A stretch of 64,000 nucleotides of DNA from Coptis chinensis (lineage: Eukaryota > Streptophyta > Magnoliopsida > Ranunculales > Ranunculaceae): assembly GCA_015680905.1 (NCBI GenBank), contig CM027381.1, forward strand, positions 17,461,501 to 17,525,500, read 5' to 3'. Below, piece after piece: positions 9,731 to 21,165 of the stretch. The position numbers and the translations under genes were made by a program. How positions within the stretch are numbered: the stretch's first letter is position 1; every line of letters begins with the position of its first letter. The notes beneath the pieces are model-generated. The model saw nothing but the letters and a program-made list of their open reading frames with translations, was not told the origin of the DNA and ran no database searches.

Positions 9731-11664
9731 ACAAAAAATTGCGCACATCTATTATTTTCTCAAACCAGAAAACATAACACTCTCTTCCTCTAAACTTGGG
9801 TTTCCTTTACTTCTATCGCATGCTCAATCTTCTTACACCGGAAAACACTTCTTGTCTGTTGCTACTCAATCTTCTCTCTTGATGCCACTGTTCAATCTTC
9901 TCTGACTCTCTCTCACTGTCGCTCAATTTAGTAAGTATCCATTCACCATCCTCTTCATTTTCTAGGGTTTTCGTTCTTCAACTATCACTCATCTCTCACT
10001 TTCGAATTGTCTATTTTTGGTAGGAAATCCATTGCGAAACTAGGGTCAATACTAGTATAATTCGGTTTTTCTTGCTTCAAAGGTGAATTTTTTATTTGCT
10101 TACTTGCTTGAATTTACATGGTACTACTTGCTTCATTTTATTTGAAATTAACAGTCCTTTTGTCTAATTGAAAATAGAATAAAAGTAAATATATAATTTT
10201 GTTTATATCTATATTTTGAATGTAACTATAACTGCAAAATTATCATCTTTTGTTGCATTCATTGCTTAAGAATACCCATTTGATTGGTTTCGGTTCTTTG
10301 TTTGATGCCCAATCCATGTTGTCCTTACAAGATAGATAGTGATTGAGTCTGATGAGTGAGTAAGAATCAACATCTCGATGAGTCTCATGAAAACTATCAC
10401 AAGATTTCTGATGACTTGATATGAATATAACTACTGAACTGATGAACACTGCTTATGGTACTCTTCAAGCAATATTGGTACTAGTTTATACATATCTTTG
10501 GATAATAGAATGAGATTGCACTACACCATAACAGATCAAGGCATAAATTTTGATTATGTACTTAATTGGAAAGTAACTGATCCACCTTTATATCTTAAAA
10601 TTATAGGGTCCCAAAATTATATAGTTTAGGCTTTAGGATTTGGATATTTAGCTAGACTTGTATGTTCGAAGTTAATGCATGTGTCGATGTAAGTTAATTT
10701 AGTATGCATGCATGTGATGTGATTCCAGTTAATATAGTGATCCAAAATAGGTGGAGGTGAGAAATCTTGCAAAGGTATAATCAAGTTATAGAATCTTATA
10801 TCTTGTATGTACTTTTAAATGAATTATTGATTTGTATATGAATATATAGAGGCCATTATGAAAAAATATTATACTTGGATGTCTTATCATTGAGTTCACA
10901 AATTATAATATGTGCCCAAAAAACAAACTTGATCATCCACAATGATCAAGATCACATGGTCTTTAATATACTTTTAATGTAGGGATAAATGGGTCATTGT
11001 TTTACTCCTATTCTTGCTCTTACTTTTATCTATTCTTAGAATCAGACCATGTACGTGAGTTTAGTTTTGGTTGTGATTCGGGTAATTTGCATGCAGTATT
11101 TGAATTCCATGAGCCATCTTGATGGCATTTAACTCAAACCAAGCATATAATGATGTTCATTATAAAACTAGCTAGTTAATCTGTTAATGTTTTACGCCTA
11201 GTCTAAAGTTCATCAGTGCTATGCTGTCACATTGCCTACTTCCATTGAACACAGTTCATATGAGTCATCTTGTTAGTAATTTTATGACTTTCAGGTTTAA
11301 GTTAAAAGTGTGAGGGGTATATTTTAGTTTGAGTCATCTGGTCAATTGTTGTAAAGAGCCCAAATCCTTTGTTCTTTACTTCGTTTGTTACTCAAGTACC
11401 AACTCATTTAGTCCAACAGACATTGAGTCACTCTAGTTTTCATATGCCTACTCACTTATGTATCTACATGCATGAAGTCCAGTGCTCTACGGGTCAAGCC
11501 TTAGGAAGTTGGCCCTAAGGTCTTGGGTTTATTTATGGGGATAGGGAATAAAATTCAAACTATGTAAGAAGAAATGTATGAATTCATTTTTTTCTTCTTC
11601 TTAAAAAATTGTAATTTTATAATATTGAAATCGAATTGGATCTCATACAACATTCCCATTTTCA
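9731..11664. other. Noncoding interior of CACTA 2
   Basis: About 9760-9990 is C/T-rich and resembles a 5' untranslated leader (CTCTCTTCCTCTAAACTTGG, then CTAGGGTTTTCG). A second CACTACACCATAACAG start, in the same orientation, lies at 10519. The rest is AT-rich with no recognised coding region. The segment just before 11665 ends in TTTTCACAG, an intron acceptor for the kinase exon that follows. Confidence 0.45.
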
Positions 11665-12000
11665 CAGGTTGGAGACTTTGGCCTGGCTAGATGGCAGCTG
11701 ATGGAGAAATAAATAGGGGTGGAGACGAGTCATTGGAACATTCGGGTGAGCTAGATTGTTTTTCATTTCGAAATTATGTTATAGTGTATACTCTGGCTCT
11801 TCAGTAAGTGTTGAAAAACTGATTAATCTCTTCTCCATCTACCTAGGTACTTGGCACCAGAATACACTCAAAGTAGTCAAATCACAGAAAAAGCTAATGT
11901 CTATTCCTTTGGGGTGGTATTGGTGGAACTCGTTACAGGACGAAAAGTTGTGGATATTAGCAGGCCCAAGGATCAGCAATGTTGTACTGAATTGGTATAT
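11665..12000 (+). pseudogene. Captured receptor-like kinase fragment, kinase C-lobe exons
   Basis: An exon after the acceptor TTCACAG encodes VGDFGLARWQ (the DFG activation segment) and, after an in-frame stop, GVETSHWNI. A short intron beginning GTGAGC follows, and after a CTAG acceptor the next exon encodes [40 protein letters not shown] and KDQQC. Order and wording match the C-lobe of the same plant receptor-like kinase whose juxtamembrane part lies at 9085-9495. The intron is retained, so genomic DNA rather than mRNA was captured. The N-lobe, including the ATP-binding Lys, and the catalytic loop are missing between the two pieces. Confidence 0.88.
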
Positions 12001-12599
12001 ATTCTATTAAGTGAATGAACATTGAACACACATGGTTTCTTGTTTATATTGTCCTTAGAGTTTCGTCTCCTTCATTTTAAGTTCTAATATACAAGTTATT
12101 CCCAATACATTTTGGCACAGGGCTGGAACTGATCTTGAACACAACTAATTGTCTTCTGTAGAACTTCCTTTGTCATTCAGGTACTATATTACGCGGATGT
12201 TCCATCTGTTTATTTTCCTTTTATAAAATGTTCATTGATTTTCTAGTATAATGTTTCATACTGCAGAAAAAAGAAAACAGAGTGATTTGTTAGGCTGTGA
12301 TAGGTTCTTGGATTAAATTGATTGCATCAAGCCAGGCTGTGATAGGTTCTTGGTTAGGTGATTGTGGTTCTCTTTGGCTCATTTCAGTACTGCAGATTAG
12401 ATTTTGTTGGTATATGTTGGCATGTTATAATTTTTTGTATATAGTATAATATTTGTAATTGGAGATGATATTTGTGTGATGAATGTGATTTTAAGATGCA
12501 TTTCATCTTTATTTGATGATAAATGACCTGGAAAATGGTATTATATTGGGATGATATTGGCAATTTTGTTTTTTTATTTTATTTTTATTACTTTGATAA

Positions 12600-12960
12600 A
12601 TGGGACATCACTTTTAAAGTGATTTATAGAGTTATTTTACATCACTTTACAAGTAATTTGGAATCGTAATGAAACGTCACTTCCTAAGTGATGTTAATCG
12701 GCCTTATTGATTTCACTTAAAAAGTGATGTTAAACGCTATAACATCACTTGTGGACATCGATTAAAAAGTGATGCAAAGTTATAACATCACTTGTGGACA
12801 TCAATTAAAAAGTGATGTGAAGTAACATCACTTATGGACATCATTATAAAAGTGATATGGAAAACCCTAATTTTTCACGTCGCCACCATTCACATCACTC
12901 TCAAAAGTGATGTCTTATACTTTTGACATCACTTTTTAAGTGATGGGAAATGTCATTTAT
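12600..12960. repeat. Right subterminal repeat array of CACTA 2
   Basis: Dense ACATCACTT/AAGTGATGT motifs in both orientations, including a duplicated unit (ACATCACTTGTGGACATC, near 12742 and 12786). It pairs with the left array at 8090-8460. Confidence 0.75.
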
Positions 12961-13329
12961 GTTGTAGTGGCATGAGGCCTGACAAATTATCATGGCTTGG
13001 CAAGATGCAAAGGAACCTCACTTCTTTATAGAAGAGGAGGACAACGCTTAAACGCTGGATATGGGGTAAGTTTTACTTTTTGTTAGTGTCTACTTATGTC
13101 CCAAACAATTTAATTTTTTGTTATTCCCATAATGGGTGAAACTCATATAGAGTTGTGTCTGTTTTTCTTTACCTATATTAGTATGTTCTAAATTTATTTT
13201 TCAAGTGCTCTAAAATTTTCACGCGTTTCTATGGTATTTTCTATCCTTCTTATTTCTATACTTTGAGGACAAAGCATGTTTTTGTTTGGGGGTGGCATAG
13301 AAACACACGTAATTTAAGGCACATATTAG

Positions 13330-13357
<28 letters not shown>
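13330..13357. repeat. (TA)n microsatellite
   Basis: About 14 TA units, immediately 5' of a possible Helitron start (TCCCGGCTCTCTAAAGG at 13360). Confidence 0.95.
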
Positions 13358-13361
<4 letters not shown>

Positions 13362-13619
13362 CCGGCTCTCTAAAGGACGTCCTTAAACGGACTTGACAAA
13401 AAAAAAAGAATCTCACGTGCGAAAGAAACTTAAAAACCCACGCAATAAAAATAGGGAAATAAAAGGAAATAACTAACCTCTTAATATTAAAGCTCCCACA
13501 AGAGGTATTTTTCGAGCTTTATTAAAATTTCACGTCATCTCCTATTAAAACGGGAATTTCTCTCCTATTTGAAAAACGGGAATCCTTTTTTACACACTAC
13601 AACAAAACAGCACTTTTGT

Positions 13620-13945
13620 GACGGCTGGGAGGCGTCAGAATTAATATTTGTGACGCCTGGGAGGCGTTGGAATTTAGGCGTCTGTGTTGGTGTCAGAATT
13701 ATTTGTGACGCCCAGGTGCCGTCACAATTTCTAATTTACTGACGCCTGTACGCCGTCACTAAATATGCATTACTAACGCCTATACGCCGTCACTAAACGT
13801 GCATTACTAACGCCTATATGCCGTCACTATTGAACTTTCGAATCTCCATAGCGCCAAAACAATTTAACGCCTTAGTACCGTCAGTAATTATAAATTTGTA
13901 TTTTTTTTAAAAGGCTTACTGACGCCTGTCAGGCGTCACAAATTA
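13620..13945. repeat. Subterminal repeats of CACTA 4 (left)
   Basis: Motifs such as TGACGCCTGGGAGGCGT, CTGACGCCTGTACGCCGTCA and CTAACGCCTATACGCCGTCA form short palindromes repeated every 35-45 bases. The counterpart at 29205-29420 includes TGACGCCACTTTGGCGTCAC. They are likely sites for the element's DNA-binding protein. Confidence 0.8.
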
Positions 13946-14414
13946 TTATATATTTGAAAAAAAATAATATTTGTTTTTGGTTTCCATCCTAATATTTACC
14001 TTATCCCACCTTCCCCTCCAATTTAACTGTACAAGTGAGGAATCTCATCATCTAAAACACATACCAATACGTACGCAACAACATTTCTTCATTTACATTA
14101 AGCCACAATTAGCTGGAGTGACCACTACAAATTTCCCATAACAGCTTTACTTAATCGGTGGTCATCTACCCTCTGGGCCACCAAAGAGTCCATAGCTTAA
14201 TCAGCCTTCCATATCACAATGCACCTCGGTAACCCCAAACAACCCTTCTCTTAAAAGCTCCACTTGATGCAAATTGTTAACCAGAATAGCAAGGCTTGAG
14301 CTTTTATTGTTGTAGGACTGATGAAAAGTCAAACCACAGCAAGTGCCAAGTATCATCTTCCATTTCTCCCCGAGTAAAGTAGCGCTTCGGATTGGATGCC
14401 ATCACCAATATTCT

Positions 14415-15324
14415 TCTTGGTCTTGACCTTATCGAGACGAGCTTTACGGACAGCCTGTTGAATTTGCCTCTCATGCTCTTTAAGCATTTCGTCGAGATTC
14501 CCCGGGGAGGCATTAAAGGTCCGAGTAAGTAACATATGAAGACATGGACATACTTGTAATGAGATTTGTAACTCAAGCATTCACATTTGGATCTGCTGCA
14601 GGCGTTGGAGTTTCTCGAATCCCTCCTCCCATATTCGATTCACCGCCTTTAACGTAATTTGCTCTTTTGCCCGCGCATAAATATCGTCGATTCAAGATGC
14701 CGGGTAGAGAAAATAATTGCATGATAGAAAGAAAATAGTAACACTTTGTGCCTTTTGTGGAAGAGGTTGCAGTCCTCGAGATTAGTGTTCGGATCTTCCT
14801 TTTCATTTTCATATTCAAAACAGGCGTAAGAGCTTCTAGCTACTATCTAAAACCATCTATAGAGGACTCTAGGAGATGCTACAAAAGCCTCACAGTTTAC
14901 ATAAATGGCCTCAAATACAAGAAAAACATTTTGAAAAATGGTTTGCCACCTAAAAACAAAGAGCATGAGGGAGTCTCACTTTCGACACATTAAACCGATA
15001 GGGTGAATAACATTTTCCGAACAAAAGAATGACATAAGCTGAAATAAATTAATTATTACATACCTTCTAGCTTCCTCATCCCGGAGTTTAGTATCAAACT
15101 CCTTGCTCGGTGGATACTTGGGCAAAGTTGATGGATCACAGGGGTATGGCTTTGTTGTAAAGAACTGACCAAACAAATGATCTTGAAGTTAGGAAAAGGA
15201 AATAGCAGGAAGTATATATATTAAAACATTACTTCTCAAACCAGATGCTCCACATAGGACATACCTAAGAATTCAGTGCAGAAGTAGATGATCCCCGGGC
15301 TTCAGGTTCTATAGCAAGTAGATT
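14415..15324 (-). pseudogene. Captured CDK-like protein kinase, C-terminal exons
   Basis: On the minus strand, exon pieces read [20 protein letters not shown] (ending near 15270), then after an intron QFFTTKPYPCDPSTLPKYPP and SKEFDTKLRDEEARR (about 15172-15065), then probably GGESNMGGGIRETPTPAADP (near 14640-14590) and LDEMLKEHERQIQQAVRKAR (near 14495-14420). This is the kinase C-terminal end and tail of the plant CDC2/CRK-like kinases of the At1g54610 type. Splice borders look authentic (GTATGT donor near 15270, TTGGTCAG acceptor near 15173, GTATGT donor after EEARR). The Glu codon at the first exon end is TAG. The catalytic core is absent. At its upstream edge it joins the HSP70 fragment directly and in the same sense, near 15325. 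Confidence 0.8.
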
Positions 15325-15912
15325 AAGGAATACTGTTGTCCATTGGCCTCAACCCAAGCATCTCCATTTGGAGCCTTTACTATCTTGTATGGAACCATTT
15401 TCATTTCTTTTTGTGTCTGTGGGTCATCAAACCTTCTACCAATCAAACGCTTAGTCCCAGAGACCGTGTTTGTCGGGTTTGTTACAGACTAACGCTTGGC
15501 GGAGTGCCAACGAAGTTCCCCTTTGGTTGAAGGCTACCACCGATGGAGTGGTTCGAGCACCTTTCGAATTTTCAATCACCTTTGCAGACTGCATACATGA
15601 CAAGAACAAATAAGAAACAACCTTAACTAAGTAAACTCTTTGGAGAATTGACAAGTCTCATACCTTCCCTTCCATGACGAAACACACCTAATTGGTGGTA
15701 CCCAAATCGATACCGATAATATCATTTCTAGCAGGCTTTGAACTGCATAAAGTCAGAAACTTAGTTATTTCATCAAAGAAACAATATAGAAATTAAAGAA
15801 TAGTTGTAGTGGATATCATAACAACTCTCTCTTGTACCTGGTCTTGCTAGGGTTTCGCCCATTTTTGGCCGAAAGTCGAACTGGCCAATGAGTTCTTAAC
15901 ATTGCCACTGAG
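15325..15912 (-). pseudogene. Captured mitochondrial HSP70, N-terminal exons
   Basis: Minus-strand exons give LSGNVKNSLASSTFGQKWAK (mitochondrial-presequence region, 15910-15845), KPARNDIIGIDLGTTN and VCFVMEGKV (the ATPase phosphate-1 motif, about 15735-15664), SAKVIENSKGARTTPSVVAF (about 15588-15530) and [20 protein letters not shown] followed by [20 protein letters not shown] and [11 protein letters not shown] (15480-15327). These match the first part of the mitochondrial HSP70 nucleotide-binding domain, a protein-import and folding chaperone. Introns separate the exons. Damage includes a Ser-to-stop change after DLGTTN and a frameshift between the VVAFNQ and NPTNT regions. The reading ends inside the ATPase domain where CDK-like kinase sequence begins, so both were brought together inside CACTA 4. 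Confidence 0.92.
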
Positions 15913-16039
15913 CTGCAATGTTATATCTTATATCTTATATTAGATGCAAATAGGAACTGTTAAACGAATGAACTGAAAGATTAAGATCTACCAGCGGAAC
16001 AGAGATAATGTACCTGCTCATAGGCTTCACGTGCTTTAT

Positions 16040-17210
16040 TCCTTATTCCAACATTTGCAAGTGGCAATATTAAGTGCTCCCTCTGGTTCGCTACATTTCC
16101 TTTTTTCATCCAGACATTTCAAGACAACACACAGAGAAAATGAAGTAAGTTAGAGCAACCTGCTGGCCGGAGAGAGGCAGCCGTGGCTGATGAAAGAGAG
16201 TCAACTTACCCCCTTCTGCTTCACTTGAGCTTCTTCTTACTTTGGTTGAGTTACCTACCATTACCAAGCAATCGCCTTTCCTTTGCAGCCAAGGCAGCCG
16301 AGCCAATCTCCCCTTCTAATCGTCTCTCCTACCTACCACGAGAAAAGAGGTAGAAGCAACGAATTATTTCATTTTTATTTGAACCTAATTCCTTCCCAGG
16401 TGGGACAATAAAATTCCCTTCCTTTCTGATCGCATCCGATCAAGAAATTGAATTTGTTATCACGCCAAAGGCAACAGTAATAAATGAAATAGAAGAATTG
16501 TATGCCCACCGCCCTCTCTTTCAATTGAGCTGATTATGCCTTTAAGAGTGTGTTGACGGAGCTACTTCTTGTCTTTGTGTGCCCGGTGCCCACCAAAGCA
16601 CAGACTCTACTCACCCACTACTGGACTATTATACGGGCTAGTGAGACTATTCCACTACAGATTGATGGACTTACTACTTTGCTGACTGATGAAAGGAGTT
16701 AAGACTGACTCAATATCGGGATAGACAGAGGTGGCTTGATGGCTTTACCCCTTTATTGAAGGATGAAAAACCCCTTCTATTACTAAAGCATTTATGTACT
16801 CAGATAGGTGGCTAAAAAGATTGGTTGAGAATAGGAAATAGCAACCTATGAACTAACAACCTATTATTATAAAATCGGTTGCTACAAAGATAGGTTGTGG
16901 AAAGGATCAGCTTCAAAGCGGTGAAAACACGTTTCACTAGTAAACCTTGCTTTTTTGAAACAAAATAAGTTTTCCGGGATTCAAAATAGGAATCGGGGGT
17001 TGTAGTTAGTGGGGAGTTTGACTTGCCTTTAGGCCCCCACTATCAACTCTTATCCTCTTACGGGAAAGAATCCGTTGTGGACATAGTAAACCTGCTACTA
17101 GGAGCGCCGCCCTTAGCCCATTACTGACTTTAGGCAGTCATCGAGGGTTGACGAATTCCTTATCAAGCTAAAAGCAAACGGGCTTAAGGGAATATGGATC
17201 CATTATATTG
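16040..17210. other. Tract resembling organellar (mitochondrial) intergenic DNA
   Basis: The stretch differs in texture from its AT-rich surroundings. It has a higher GC share, few long A/T runs and mixed-composition phrases such as GTGCCCGGTGCCCACCAAAG, GGACTATTATACGGGCTAGT and TAGGAGCGCCGCCCTTAGCC. It reads like plant mitochondrial intergenic sequence transferred to the nucleus (NUMT). No mitochondrial gene was identified, so this is a composition-based guess. It lies inside CACTA 4, between the HSP70 fragment and the other captured pieces. Confidence 0.3.
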
Positions 17211-17854
17211 TGAATGTGTCTTAAGGGAAAATTGCTGGACCATTAGCAGAACCTCTCAATTACATAATGAGTCAAAACTATTTCCAGAATCAGCCACTAC
17301 GTACACTATGATGATGACATGACTCAAAACCTAGGACTTGATGAGTTCATGTTAACAATTAGATATATAAGGAACTTAAAATATGACAAGTTATGGACCA
17401 TATGATCTTTAAGAAACTCAAATGACATCACTCAATGCTTTATGGCTATCGGGTATAGCAATTGTATCTAGAGGACTAGAGGTGCTTTGAAGTAGTGTCT
17501 GAAAATTACCTCAAACCTACCTTTCCGCTTTTATTGTAATTGCATTTTCCCCGTTAAGAACAAAAAAATTGTTAACAACAAGAAAAATTACCTACTCTAT
17601 TATAAAACATCACCGACAAAGAGAATCAAGGAGAAAATGATAACTCAAAGTATGAATCATTATATGAAGACAAATACCTCAAACCACCAGAGCAATTCCT
17701 ATCAAGACAAGCCACTTTTCAGCGGGGGTCACACCGATAGCTAATAATTTGATTGTTTGTCAAATTCGCCGTTCTATCAAACATCTTTACAGCTCGAGTC
17801 ACGGATATGAAAAACATGTAAACAATGTATTCAGACTACAATTAAAATATAAAA

Positions 17855-17893
<39 letters not shown>

Positions 17894-18320
17894 AAATTTA
17901 CATTACATTAGTAATTAAGAGGACGAGGAAGGTAACTTGCCTTGAATTGACCAATGATATAATCGAGGTTTTGCGTGACAAGGCCCAAAGATTTTGGAGT
18001 AATCCACCGCCAAAATACAATCTAAGCATACAAAATAATAAGGTGAACGAGCTGGACTAGTTTTAAGAGGAGTACTATAACTTATAAGGACAATCTGAAC
18101 TGTGAATAGAGAAGTAATCACCGCTTAGGCATCCGATGTGACCTCATCTCCGTTATCCATTTCAATGTCGAATATTTTCAAATAATCACAAGTAGTTCCA
18201 GGAAGTTGATCTTAAAAAAAGACATAAATCAAAATTGTTATTGAGATGAGACATAAATCAAAATTGTTATTGTGACTCATTATATTGTGAATGTGTCTTA
18301 AGGGAATATGGATCCATTAC
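17211..18320. other. Unassigned captured or filler DNA in CACTA 4
   Basis: Repeated phrases (TTATATTGTGAATGTGTCTT and AAGGGAATATGGATCCATTA) link 17185-17235 with 18270-18325, showing an internal duplication. Minus-strand reading near 18190-18125 gives DYLKIFDIEMDNGDEVTSDA with a stop after it, which looks like a protein C-terminus but was not recognised. Another minus-strand phrase, LVTQNLDYIIGQFKASYLPR (about 17990-17930), is likewise unassigned. Confidence 0.35.
17859..17892. repeat. (AG)n microsatellite
   Basis: A run of about 17 AG units inside CACTA 4. Confidence 0.95.
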
Positions 18321-18500
18321 TTGGGCACATGCGCATTGTGTCTAGGGGACTTCTCGAAACTAAGAAGAAAACCAAAATGAGTCAATCCATAAAACCCAAT
18401 TCGCAATAAGAAGGAATCTTGTGAATTTTACCTCTCTTTAAGCTTGGGATCATGAATTTTAGGGCAAGGTCCTGACACACCAGATTCGGATTCACGGCCT
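18321..18500 (-). repeat. Internal duplicated block, copy 1 (copy 2 at 20990-21165)
   Basis: Both blocks share long near-identical stretches, for example GACTTCTCGAAACTA, GAAGAAAACCAAAATGAGTC and ATCATGAATTTTAGGGCAAG. The minus strand of both reads GVSGPCPKIHDP, a phrase with protein-like character followed by a GT donor. This is probably one unidentified captured exon present twice. The two copies lie on either side of the MEKK1-like fragment. Confidence 0.75.
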
Positions 18501-20030
18501 TTAATGTAAGCTTTTGCTTTTGCTGCGTAAATATCGTCGATTCAAGATGCGCTAACATCTGTAAATGCATCATCTCTGCATAAACTTAGCCGTTCACACC
18601 TTTTCTTCAATGTAAATTTGTAATGTGTGTCGATGATTGAGCATACACTGGAACATAAATACATAATAATAATAATAACAAAAAGTCGACCATAGACAAA
18701 CCAAGTGAACAAGAAGATTTGTCGAAGACACTGCTTTAGCTCATTCATAGTCGTGACCTCAGGATGCGCTTGAGCATTTGTAGAGCCTTCTCGCTTAGAA
18801 AATTCAAATGCAAAATAGCATAAAGTAAATGTAAAAACAGTTGTAGTCGAGTAACTTTCTAGTATAGAGAAACGGATTAGATTCAAAAGTAAAAATTGGT
18901 AAAATATAATGGAGTGAATATAATCAGCACAAAAGCAAATAGGTTCCCTGCAATCGACAAAACTTGTATCAAACATCTCTTGTATCAAACATCTCCTTCT
19001 CTAGCTTAATTAATCTAGTCCAACTGGCCGAGCAAAAATTCTATACATTCTTCCAACAATGCCATTAATCAAGATAGTCATATAAACAGGTTCTACATCT
19101 CCATAAAAGTGTAATGCCTCCTCGTTCTTCTTTTTTCTAACTAACCACAAAAGTCCAAATAAAACCACACATAATTCAAGTTCAAGTCTATAAATTCTCT
19201 TTGTATTATAATATTTTCCGTTGTGCCCTCTAATGGGTGGGTGCTCTCGGTGTTGTCTTGACACAAGCATACCAACTAAAACTTGATAAGAATATGATGG
19301 GGAATGATGATAAACCATATGGATGATCTCAAAATTTCCACTTCGATATATACTTTAAGCTATCTTTGTTATTGTTTACAATATTTTCCACAAAGCATCA
19401 TTTCGCTTTTAACCTCATACTTGAGAATAGTCTCGAGAGAAATGGAACTTTGACATTGAAAGTAAGTTCATTAACCAATTTATTCCATGTCACAAAGATG
19501 ATGTATCAAATTGAGGTCCATTTGACTGAAAACTATAAATGGAATCACAGAGTTACATGAGATTCATGGTTAACCAAAAATAATTATTTCCACGTGTTGA
19601 TACAAACATACTTGGCAGTTAAATTAGAAATTCATAGCTAACCGATACAGGATCGACTAGCAACCAGGTCTACTTCTTCGAGGATTAATTGGACCAATTA
19701 AGAGTTTTCTCATAATGATTTTCATGTCCAAAGACCGACTAACTACACCAAAGAGAAACCATCGAAGCTCTAGATTTTGAACATTGGGAGGAAACAAAAT
19801 GTTACCTTGGTAGCTTCTTTCACTTTGAATAAATTATATAACCACCGATACTATCAGAAGTCACCAACCAATAATACGACTCATCTTGAATGTCACTTAA
19901 ATGCTAAAAGATATCATCTACCACTACTTAAATATCGGTTTACATTAATGCTACAATCAATGACAAGCAAAAAACTTCTCAATTAATTCAATCAGAAAAA
20001 AAGTATTTAAGACGGAATTTGGCAGAGAGA
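18501..20030. other. Unassigned DNA inside CACTA 4
   Basis: No coding region was recognised. A 23-base phrase (starting AATATCGTCGATTCAAGATG) at 18528-18550 also occurs at 14679-14701 beside the CDK-like fragment, indicating shared origin of flanking sequence. The rest is AT-rich. Confidence 0.4.
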
Positions 20031-20035
20031 ATACT

Positions 20036-20505
20036 TACAGATTCCAAATGAGAGTAAGGAACTTGAGGAGTTAACATCTCCAAGACAAGTCAGGCCAAGA
20101 CTCCATATATCACCGCAAGCCCCATAGCCATGACTCTTCTTTCTGATTGACAACAGATCATCCATGCATTGATTGGTATTGAACAATTAAACTGACTTCC
20201 CCAATCAGATTGAAGTATCGACAATTCCCCACCTAATGCAGAGTGTAAAATGGCATAAAACAAAATGCTCACCTCGGGTGCCATCCGAATGGAGTCCCTT
20301 TGCTAGACTTCACATCATTGAATTTGGTTGCTGCGAAGGTGAACAAAAAGCAATATAAGGTGACAAAGAACTACAATTGCTTAACAAGTTCTGAGGAAGC
20401 TAAGAAAGAAAGAAACCTTTGCCAATCCAAAATCTGCAAGTTTCACTGATCCACCGGCATCCACCAATATATTAGCACATTTAATATCCCCGAGATGACA
20501 TAAAA
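20036..20505 (-). pseudogene. Captured MEKK1-like MAPKKK, kinase-domain exons
   Basis: Minus-strand exons read GDIKCANILVDAGGSVKLAD and FGLAK ending at a GT donor (20495-20418), then ATKFNDVKSSKGTPF leading into MAPEV (about 20330-20270), then SHGYGACGDIWSLGLTCLEM and LTPQVPYSHLES before a GTAAGT donor (20135-20036). This is the catalytic loop, DFG segment, APE motif and following helices of plant MEKK1-family MAP kinase kinase kinases, which act in stress signalling. The HRD catalytic triad reads HLGD here (Arg lost). A frame disturbance separates GTPF from MAPEV. Introns are kept, so genomic DNA was captured. The N-terminal regulatory region and the N-lobe are absent. Confidence 0.88.
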
Positions 20506-20989
20506 AGAAAAGTGTGTTAGATAGAACTTAGAAGTAGAAGGGAACGTATGCGGCCCGAAATATTGGGACAAAAAAAAAATTAGTCAAATCTAAAAGAGAA
20601 CTCCGGTGCTAAATAACCAAAACACTAAGGCAAGCTTAGAAATCACTTGAGAAACCTAAACCATCCCATCCTAACCATACTAAATGTTTAAAATATCGAG
20701 AAGTGGAAATTTCCACTTCGATATATATATAATATTTTCCTTCACCGAGATGGACTCTAGCTGAGCATCAATGAGATTCGAGTTTCTCGGATTTCTCACC
20801 TAAAAGCCGGAGCACGGTGGTACTTCAACCTCTGCTAAGGCGATTCGCCACCACTTAACTTTCTGTCTAAGTCCATCACCGCAAAGGAGTAATAAGCATT
20901 AATAACCCAGTAACAACAATGTAGAAGCGTTTAACAAGATGGAATGAAACCCACCAATCTCGCAAAAAGCGTATGGCGAGCTCGACTTC

Positions 20990-21165
20990 GAACTTGGGCA
21001 CATACGCGATCGTGTCTAGGGACTTCTCGAAACTAGGAAGAAAACCAAAATGAGTCAATCCATAAAACCCATTTCGCAATAAGAAGGAATATTGTGAATT
21101 TTACCTCTTTGAGCATGGGATCATGAATTTTAGGGCAAGGTCCCGACACACCAGATGAAATTAAT
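20990..21165 (-). repeat. Internal duplicated block, copy 2
   Basis: Near-identical to 18321-18500, same orientation. Read on the minus strand it ends with LDTIAYVPKFEVELAIRFLR beyond the shared part, again unidentified. Confidence 0.75.

Larger units (their letters stand above)
8071..12969. mobile_element. CACTA element 2, carrying GDT1-like and receptor-kinase fragments
   Basis: The left terminus CACTACAACAAATATGACAT at 8071 matches the reverse complement of the right terminus (CACTACAACATAAATGACAT, ending at 12969) with two differences in 20 bases. Flanking trinucleotides are GCG on the left and GCA on the right, a one-mismatch 3-bp target duplication. Subterminal zones (8090-8460 and 12600-12960) hold many copies of ACATCACTTT/AAAGTGATGT in both orientations. 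There is no recognisable transposase, so it is non-autonomous. Captured host sequence fills 8795-9495 and 11665-12000, on the plus strand. A second CACTA-like left end sits inside at 9496. Length is 4,899 bp. Confidence 0.88.

Noticed and set aside
11775-11785. TATAGTGTATAC as the missing right end of the CACTA at 9496
   Set aside because: It lies inside a kinase intron, matches the terminal repeat poorly, and the flanking triplet does not match TAC.
17749-18060. A 103-codon open stretch including a run of Glu-Arg
   Set aside because: The run is just the (AG)n microsatellite in one frame; no protein character outside it.
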